NCBI GenBank assembly: GCA_030844895.1
Contig: CM061223.1
Coordinates: forward strand, 12,349,994 to 12,413,993
Length of the DNA: 64,000 bases
Reading direction: 5' to 3'
Source of the DNA: Ambrosia x helenae
Lineage: Eukaryota; Streptophyta; Magnoliopsida; Asterales; Asteraceae
Positions 56,861-64,000 of the stretch are shown here, piece after piece. The stretch's first letter is position 1. Each line of letters begins with the position of its first letter. The translations under genes and the position numbers were made by a program. The notes beneath the pieces were generated by a model. That model saw nothing but the letters and a program-made list of their open reading frames with translations. It was not told the origin of the DNA and ran no database searches.

Positions 56861-58202
56861 ATGGCACCTACATCAAAGACGGACGCTAAGGGAAGAGACT
56901 TTTCACTTCCGATTTCACCAGATCAGTTGGCTAGGATGATAGCTCAACAAGTGACCCTTGCACTCGACCAACACGGAGACAATATGGAGGTCGATGAAGG
57001 TGGACACGATAGAAATATAGGTGGACGTGCTCCAGGAGCTAGTAGTTCACAGAATCAAGATGCGAGCAAACTAGAGTTAGGAAAGGAACATGTTATTGGA
57101 AACACATCAGGTATGGACATTGAGGTTGATGCTAACGTTTCACAATATGGTTACTTGACTCATATAATGACTGATGACAGATGCATGTCTTGACAACCAA
57201 GGAAAATCTAAGCAGGACGGTGACCATGGGATGTCTTTGACATATCACCCCAGTACCTTCTCAGGAACTGAAAATTCATCGAAAGTTATCGAATGGGTCA
57301 AGAAGACGGAAGCAGCCATGACGACTGGAGAAGGATCTATTCACCAGAATATTGGTTATGCGGTAAGCCTTTTGCGGGGCGATGCATTGGCATGGTGGAA
57401 TATGCAGGTTTGCATGATGGGAAGAGAAGCAACATGCAATATGACGTGGAATGAATTAAAGAGGATGTTAATGAGAGAATATTGTTCACCCAGTGATTGG
57501 AGAAAGATTATAACCGAGTTTGTGACATTAACTATGGAAGGGTCAAAGGTGAAGGAATACTCGATGAGATTTGGTGAGCTGGATGGTTTGGTTCCTTGAT
57601 TGTTTTCATCGGAACTCGTTGTCATCGAGCATTACATGAGAGGCTTGACACCTCAGGTCAGAGACATGATGATGTCTTTAGAGCCAACAACGTTGCAAAG
57701 TGCTATGGTAGTGGCGAACTCCTTAACGGATGGCGGGGTTAGAATGGAGATGTTGATGAATAAAGACAAGGTTGATGGAAAGTTGAATACGGGAACCAAG
57801 GATGGAATGGAAGCCAGGGGGCAGAAGCCGGGTAGAAAGAGAAAAATAGTGGTGAACCCAAGGGGTAGGAGTGCTAAGAAGAGAAATAAGGTCAGCAAGG
57901 CAGGGAAGTGGAAGGTTGTTAAGTCTTGTGTAAGATGAAGACAAATCGAGAATGTGGCCTCAGAATGCCAGGCACATATCTCAGACAGAGATGACGAGGT
58001 TCGAGAGAAAACGGTTTGCCATTGTTGTTGTGTGAAAGGACATCTTGAGCGGGAATGCCCGGGATCTTCTAAGAAGGGAGTTGACAGGAAGGAAATAGAT
58101 TGTTATCGATGTGGTGAGAAGGGACATTACAAGTGGGATTGCCTAGGATTTAGTAAGAAGGATGTTGAGAAGAAGGAAACCGGAGGCAAAGCATGGACAT
58201 GA
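56861..58202 (+). pseudogene. gag: Gag of the pol-less Ty3-type element, broken
   Basis: Starts ATG 56861 (MAPTSKTDAKG). N-terminal QLARMIAQQVTLALDQ, then a frameshift near 57175, then the Retrotrans_gag core in the new frame: YHPSTFSGTENSSKVIEWV (57240), ALAWWNM, WNELKRMLMREYC. TGA at 57597-57599 stands where tryptophan is expected (GLVP-LFSSE), and TGA at 57936-57938 interrupts the basic linker. Two intact CCHC knuckles close the protein: CHCCCVKGHLEREC (58017-58058) and CYRCGEKGHYKWDC (58101-58142). Stop at 58200-58202. No protease DSG motif follows. Confidence 0.85.
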
Positions 58203-58770
58203 TTCTCCAGGACCCTCCGAGCGAACCGGTAAGTTCTTAAGTATTTACGTAAATCTATACTTGACGCGGTTAAAGTTAGCATAGTCCTAGAGGAAGCTAA
58301 GAATATTGGTTGACAATAGACACCTCGTAGTGCAAGTTACGTCACATTAGGCGAAAGTATAATAAGTTCTAGTTGACCTTATAGGATGTAGTTAGACATA
58401 GTAAAAAGTGTTATAAGTGCGCCTCAGAATCTAAGAATTTAGGTCCATTGCATCGGTGTCTAAATTATGATATTATAAGTAAGGAGTTCTCCCGGAAAGG
58501 GGTATCGAACCATGTGGCTAGCAATTAAGATCAATGAAGCAATATAAGTGTATAAGAAATTACTCGAACTAAGTGATCACCAAGTGATAAAAATTCCAAC
58601 TAGATCATGCACAAGGAAAGTTTTGAGCAACTTGTTAAGGAATATGCATGAACACTTTTCCGTAAGGGTTATGGAATAGTTAGAGCCGTAAATTACATGT
58701 GATGGAACTACAGGATACCTATATCTATCCCAAGATTATGTTAAAAGATTATCTAACAAATATCAAGGAA
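58203..58770 (+). other. Non-coding remnant where pol should be
   Basis: About 570 bp with no recognisable protease, RT or integrase motif in any frame. It is far too short for pol (about 3 kb), so pol was deleted in the ancestor of this element. Confidence 0.6.
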
Positions 58771-58807
58771 AAATTTCGCGGACGAAATTTCTTAAATGAG
58801 GGGAGAA
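58771..58807 (+). promoter_or_regulatory. Stem-loop plus polypurine tract
   Basis: AAATTTCG-CGGA-CGAAATTT (58771-58790) is a perfect 8-bp stem with a 4-nt loop. It is followed by GAGGGGAGAA (58798-58807), the polypurine tract that touches the 3' LTR. A similar TTTCG..GACGAAATTT box before the PPT is something I recall from plant Tekay-type elements, so it may be functional. Confidence 0.7.
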
Positions 58808-61787
58808 TGTGACAACCGGTAAAATTCAGGAATTGGCCGGAGACAATGGGATATTACACGTGGGGATATGGGTATGTTCATTTATGAATGAGAACCATTT
58901 AGAGAAATATTAGTAGAATTAGCGGTACGTCATAATAAGAGTCTCAAACTTTCTAAGTTTGATGGTTTCGGAACGGGGACTCTATACGGTAGGAAACTCG
59001 ACAATAATAATTTCAATTAGGTATGGACGATTCATTGAGAAAAAGGGGTATGAGTGGTTAAATGGGTAAACACCTTGAGTTATTTTAATAGAAAAATAAT
59101 TACAAGTTGAAGGAGGATGTATTTTGTTTAAGTTTTTATAAAAAAAAAATATAGTACCCAACCCCCCCCCCCCACTCGGTCGCCGCCCCTCGTCCCCTAT
59201 CAAATGATTTTGATAGACTAAATATTATTATTAATACCATTAAACTCCATTATATAATCCCAACCCATTCCCCATATCCCCAAACACATTCATTCATCTA
59301 ATACACACACAACTCTATTCTTCTCCTTTTTCCCTCTTTATAACCGAAACCCACACACACTCTCTCTATAGTTCATGTTTTGATGATTCTTTGAAGAATC
59401 AAACATGAATTAATAAGTTCATATGTGTTTTTTATCAAATCTTTCTAGAATCCAAGAGTATAGAGCAAGAAAACCTTGATTTTCAAGAAGTTTAAAGGTT
59501 AGTTCTTGAACAAAAAGATTTATTTAAAAGCTTCTTATTATTTTGGTTTTGATTTAAGATTCACCAAACCTTCAAAGATTTTTGGGTAAAAAGTAATAAA
59601 ACAAGTAAAGGAAAACATGATATAAATATGTATGCATGTGTGTCCTATATGTATATATATGTATGTGAGTAGTTATGAATCAATTATGTGAGTATATATG
59701 TGAAATAGGTTGCTTTTTTCAGTAAAATGTTGGAAATTGTTAGATCCTTGGATTTTATGGACATGCAAAGGAGTTTATGAAAAAAATTTAAATCTGAATT
59801 TAAAAGATGACTAGTGGTCTTGGATGATTTAGATTATTAGCACCAGGATGAATATAGTAAAAAGGTGAACTATTGGATCAATGGTTTAGCATGTAGCTAA
59901 GATTTATGATAAGAAACGGACATTAAAATGCCTAATTTCCATATCTTAATATTAACAAGTTTTAGGGGTTTTCATGAACCCAAACTTGAGCAAAACAAGT
60001 TTAAGTAGGAACTACATGCTCGGGAGGACTTGCATGTACGATCAGGATACATATTGTAGCTCAAAACGCCAAACTACGGACTCGGAATGCAAAAATATTA
60101 AAACTAAGGTAGAACAGGTCCACATAGGCTTTATGAATGTAAAAATAAAGGTGATAAAATAAAAATGAGTTATCTGGGTTAAAACTCTAAGACCCGTGAG
60201 ATAAAATGCGTAAAAACATAAGTTTTCGACAATTTACGCCCATTAGGACACTTAAATTTAAGGCTGGTTTAAAATAGCTTGATTAGATTCTAAATGAGTA
60301 TAAAAGTCATCATTTAAGGTACAATATATGTTTACCTTGACCACAAAAGATTGCAAAGAAAACTATGTCGTGAAAATCGCCGGAATGCGAGTTTCGAGGC
60401 ATAGAGTAGTCTCAACTAACTTATGGATAAACTTGCGACAACAAATTGGACCTATTAGTTAAAGTTGTATGAGAAATCAAAGAATTAACTAGGACTTATA
60501 AGGTCAAAGTAAGTTAACTTGAGGAATCAAAAGGGCACTAGACATGAGAAACTGAGGATTTTATATAATGTGTGTTTGGTGGAAAAGAACATAATTTATG
60601 TAATTAGAAACCTAAAAAGGTAATAAGTTGTTGAACACAAACACAAACGTTATATAAATAAGTAAATACGGGGAAAAGGACTCAAGGAAATAAGGATATA
60701 TTGAATTATGTGGGCACGCGAAACCTAAAAGATTTATCAACATTTAGTCACCAACGGGATATATGGGTGGAAAATGAGTAGAACAAGGGATTATTGAAAA
60801 ACTGAGTAAAGGAAGGTTGGTGAAATGTTTGATTAAATTTAGACAAAATGCTAAAAACCCCTATAAATGTTTAGGGCTAGTTTGGTAAAGGAGCACGTGA
60901 CATAGATTCGGGGAAACATTGTGATTACAGCTTAAAGGTGAGTTCACGACCCCTTTTCTTTTAAATGTTTTTGAACGATTTACAAAACGGGGGATTAACA
61001 TGCTTGTATGATGCGATAGACTATAAATATGGAATATTTGATGCCCTTAGGTCAGTCACAGGTGGGTACGTTTGTTATAACGTGACACCAGTGTCAACCG
61101 ACAGGTTGCCACTCACTCTCCCAGCACATCTTAATCATTAGCCCTTGGCTAGGGTCGTTGTTTATGTTGTAGATCTATTGGGTTGACGCCCCCGTTTTCA
61201 TGATTTAATTGGGTTTAAAATATGCTTGAAAAATGAACATAACCTCCAAAATGCTCCTCTCGCGGAGAGGTCACATTGGGAACAAAGTCATGGTTTGATT
61301 AGGAGCCTTTGGTTACATCATACTCGTGGGACCTTGCTAGTCCACTTGATTCTTTATTTAGTACTACTCGATCATACCCTTTTTGTTATACGTGAAGATT
61401 TAATTACTACACATAAACCTGTGAACTCGCCAACATTTTTGTTGATGTTTTTAAGCATGTTTTTTAGGTACGAATGGTTGAAGCTTTTGGGAGAGTGGGT
61501 TTAGCAAACACTGCTTTGGACATGTTGAATGGGACCTTAATCTATGAAACTTCTACTTTATTATCTTTTATTTAAATAAATTGTAAAAACACAACTTATG
61601 TTATTTCGCTTCACCTTGGCTATGACATATTTTTAAAACTTTCTTAGACCAAAAGCTTAAATGTGTTGGGCTAGAGGGTGGTTGCAGGATGTCCAAAGCG
61701 TATCTCTAAGTGATCTGCTAAACTTTATGGTAACAACTTCAGTTGCCTCATGACTAGTATTCCACTGTGCACTATCGAGGTGTGACA
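58808..61787 (+). repeat. 3' LTR of the second Ty3-type element
   Basis: 2980 bp, same ends as the 5' LTR, without the two nested insertions. Contains about 75 bp (near 59488-59565) lost from the 5' copy. A 92-codon frame at 61226-61504 is identical in the 5' LTR (54414-54692); it lies in the LTR and has no recognisable product. Confidence 0.9.
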
Positions 61788-62488
61788 ATTTGAGTAGTTA
61801 ATTTTGGTATTATCTAGCTAATGGTTATACTCTTGAAGTATGTGTAAATGGATTTTTATTTATAAGGCAATTTCATATATACCCCTATAAACTTAAAAAA
61901 TATCATATATACCCATGCCATGCAAAATTAAAAATGTCATATTTGCCTTTACAAATAGTTATAATATCACCTAATTCATTAAAAAAACATAATAAATAAC
62001 CATTTACATTTTTCTATTTCTTTCTAAAACTCAAAAATTTCTTAATTACTAAGTTAAGCCCAATGATTCCCTGAGTAAGAACCATCGGATTATCATTTAT
62101 TCCACGAATAGATAATCACCAAAAATCTGAAAAAATATTTGTCTTTGGGTCAAAATAAGCATAAACAGGCATTTGAAAGAAGAAACAATTTCGAATTATA
62201 TTTCTAAATTCTAATTCTTGGAAATTTTTTTGAAGTCTGGCCGTGAGGTTTGAACATTAAGTATGAATCATAGTTCAAATATTTCTTAATCTATTTCATA
62301 TATTACACGTTCCATATACTAGAATAAATATCCAACAAAGGAGAACCATTTCTATCAAGATGACAGACCCATTCTCTGTACTATCAATAGGATCAATTAT
62401 AACAAGTCACGCACTCATATTCCAGAAATACAGAAACAAAGAAATTCCACAGTCGAACTACCAAAATAGAATGATCTAGAATAAAGGA
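61788..62488. other. AT-rich flank, no gene
   Basis: Starts with the right target duplication ATTTG. No recognisable coding sequence or repeat beyond A/T richness; ATATACCC repeats near 61878-61912. Confidence 0.4.
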
Positions 62489-63105
62489 TTTTTTTTTTTT
62501 TTTTTTTTTTTTTAAGCTAGGACTTGGGGGTTCTTATAGATCTAATTCAGGCCAAAAATAAAACCCATTCATTGAATCATTCAATCACCATGCGTAATGG
62601 GCATTATAGGGGCATGAATGAGCATGATAACGCCCCCAACACCATCCCCTTGGGCGTTATATGGGCATGAAAAGGGAGGAGCATTTCTAGTAAAATGCCC
62701 AAAGAAGGAAAAATATGGAAAGTAATGACCGAAATGACATTAAAGAGGCATCAACCATTACACATTTATTGAATGGGCATTATGATGATGATGTGGTAGA
62801 AAATGCCCTTTAGAAGGCATTAACCATTCGGATGGGACCCAGAGTGAACAAGTAGCTTGGCTTAACCTTTGCTTTCCTTTGACAAGGCAGCTAAGGCTCC
62901 AGCTTCGCTTTCTACTTCGCTGCCTTTCTCTAACGAGACAAGTAAAGTACCTTAATTCACTTACAGCAAGATAAGGTATTCAAGCGGGTGAAAGTATAGA
63001 GTTACTAACTAAAGTCAGAAAAGTTGGTTGGCATTCAAGCAAGAGAGAAAGAAGTCCCGATCAGGCTACAACTGGGACTAGAAGCGAGGGCCCCCTCATT
63101 ATGTT
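62489..63105. other. Poly(T) tract and organelle-like or retroposed segment
   Basis: T25 at 62489-62513 could be the tail of a minus-strand retroposon. 62590-62830 has repeated GGGCATTA / GGGCGTTAT motifs. 62860-63100 is moderately GC, with CTTTGACAAGGCAGC, GCTTCGCTTTCTACTTCGC and GAAGCGAGGGCCCCC, a style reminiscent of plant mitochondrial DNA; this is impression only. Confidence 0.25.
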
Positions 63106-63759
63106 GTATTAATTGTTATGTCTAGAACAATTCAAAACAAAAATAGAAAATTGTTCAAATAGTCATTTTGGTTTGGTTAACTTTCACCTTTAGTCCCTAT
63201 CTTTTTAAAATTACACTTTTAGTACCTGACATTTGGTCAGTCGTCATTTGGATAGTCCCTAGAGTGGATGTGGGTTAGATTATCCGGTTAAGTGTTTATT
63301 AAATTACTAAATTACCCTTACTAATTAAAAGAAAAAAATATGTGGGGTCTATTTAGTTATTAAATTTAGAAATAAGTGGGACCCACCTTTCATTTCTTCT
63401 TCTTCTTTGTCTCCATACCCTTCCTCTTAAAACCATCACCGCCACCTACCAAAAACACCACTGGAAATAAGTGGCGAAGCTTGAATTTCAAGATGATTGG
63501 AGCTGAAAGTCACGAGACCCAAATTTGCATAATATAAAATCAAATCGGTGGGGGCCGGATTTATATATACAAAATTTTCATACAAAAATCAAGAAATTTA
63601 CACTACTGAGCCAAAAAACGGTGAGGGTCCGGCCCCTCGAGCCCTTCTTAAGCTTCCCCCTAGAACCACCTAACTACGATTAAACCCAAAACGAAGAAAG
63701 AGACACCCCCTCGATTAAACACAAAAAGAGGATGGATTTTCTTGCTCACCGGTTTCTTC
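63106..63759. other. AT-rich DNA with possible TE end
   Basis: TTTAGTCCCTATC and AGTCCCTAGAGTGG motifs near 63190-63265 resemble ends of plant Mutator-like elements, but no partner terminus is visible in the window. 63550-63660 has paired GGGGCCGG/CCGGCCCC motifs that could form a foldback. Confidence 0.3.
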
Positions 63760-63908
63760 CAAAACTAGGTTACCAGTATCCAAAAACCTGTCTCATTGGG
63801 GATTTTAGAGTTGACGTGTTGTTGGATGACCATATGACGTCACCATCAACGGTTGTATGGATGGTTAGAATTCCTTGTGGGGTGAGTGAAAGCTCACCGA
63901 AAAAGTTG
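63760..63908 (-). pseudogene. Bulb-type lectin domain fragment of an S-locus-type receptor kinase
   Basis: Minus-strand frame reads GELSLTPQGILTIHTT, DGDVIWSSNNTS and LKSPMRQV, the middle of the B_lectin domain of G-type lectin receptor-like kinases (usual pattern: L..D.NG.L.L....G..IWSSN.S). After MRQV the frame shifts by one in a T-run, then continues as LDTGNLVLEETGEQENP, again as in the family, and ends in unrelated sequence. Upstream it is cut by the SINE-like insert at 63910. Cell-surface receptor in life; here only a broken fragment. Confidence 0.75.
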
Positions 63909-63909
63909 G

Positions 63910-64000
63910 TTTTTTTTTTGAACGGCAAATTTCTACTCCTTGTGGGAATTGAACCCATGACCTCCCCTTTAGGTGTTCCTAGAAGCTTTGCTTCTACCAT
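63910..64000 (-). mobile_element. SINE-like 3' part (minus strand), runs off the window
   Basis: On the minus strand: B box GGTTCAATTCC (63955-63945), then CACAAGGAGTAGAAATTTGCC and a 10-base A tail (63919-63910) directly before the lectin-domain sequence. The A box would be beyond 64000. Fits a tRNA-derived SINE inserted in the receptor-kinase fragment. Confidence 0.5.

Larger units (their letters stand above)
50991..61787 (+). mobile_element. Non-autonomous Ty3-type LTR retrotransposon with gag but no pol (TR-GAG-like)
   Basis: Target duplication ATTTG at 50986-50990 and 61788-61792. LTRs 50991-54975 and 58808-61787 both begin TGTGACAACCGG and end TGTGACA. PBS at 54981 and polypurine tract at 58798-58807 are intact. 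The internal region of about 3.8 kb has a 328-residue upstream ORF, then gag with two zinc knuckles, and only non-coding or highly decayed DNA up to the PPT: no protease, RT, RNase H or integrase motif was seen. This matches the architecture known as TR-GAG, mobilised in trans by an autonomous partner. Confidence 0.85.

Noticed and set aside
58203..58770. Hidden pol in the second Ty3 element
   Set aside because: Region is too short and no DSG, YIDD, RNase H or integrase motifs were found in any frame.

Overview
The window reads as repeat-dense nuclear DNA of a flowering plant, most likely a eudicot. Family-level resemblance of its retrotransposons (long-LTR Ty3 elements with TGTGAC...TGTGACA ends, a SIRE/Maximus-type Ty1 element) and of a flavonol-type sulfotransferase makes Asteraceae my best guess; that is inference, not a database result. 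No ribosomal RNA, functional tRNA, CRISPR array or bacterial operon was seen. There is no clearly intact host gene. Host-derived coding sequence survives as a sulfotransferase pseudogene (18842-19819, minus), one nucleosome-assembly-protein-1 exon (26740-26977), a coiled-coil gene fragment inside a long-TIR transposon (42057-42278) and a bulb-lectin receptor-kinase fragment (about 63760-63908, minus).

Layout. 1-646: flank with microsatellites. 647-12201: Ty3/Gypsy chromovirus (Tekay-like) with TTGTG target duplication; its 5' LTR carries a nested solo LTR, and the 3' end of pol plus the start of the 3' LTR are deleted. 12329-14590: LTR-like fragments. 14597-15960: Ty1/copia integrase fragment. 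16046-17485: hAT-type GAGCC-rich MITE sandwiched between two copies of a 360-bp host segment. 17990-18560: GGTACC-rich element. 18842-19819: sulfotransferase pseudogene. 19939 onward: Helitron-like terminus. 22606-24725: TIR element packed with CATACG/CATATG palindromes. 25200-40980: region with the NAP1 exon and a second Helitron-like 3' end, split by a full-length SIRE-type Ty1 element (27912-40377, TSD ATAAG) with gag, pol and an envelope-like third region. 41249-46079: a striking nest of TIR elements, several sitting in consecutive (TA)n tracts. 46113-47698: a direct duplication. 48180-49415: a MULE with a perfect 9-bp TSD. 50991-61787: a second Ty3-type element (TSD ATTTG) with LTRs of 3-4 kb but only gag and an extra upstream ORF, no pol. 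61788-64000: AT-rich flank, poly(T), an organelle-like patch, lectin-kinase fragment and a SINE end.

How the parts relate. The main story is nested insertion and decay. Insertions present in one LTR and absent from its sister (solo LTR at 2956; hAT MITE at 51108; fold-back element at 52383) must post-date the host retrotransposon. Many ORF breaks are TGG to TAG/TGA or CGA/CAG to stop, as expected from deamination of methylated cytosine. The most unusual items are the pol-less Ty3 element with its own 328-residue upstream ORF (acidic, basic patch, coiled coil, hydrophobic tail), the in-frame 78-nt intron-like segment in the first Ty3 gag, the MYB-like CAACTG array in the SIRE LTR that differs by one unit between the two LTRs, and the chain of TIR elements in TA tracts.
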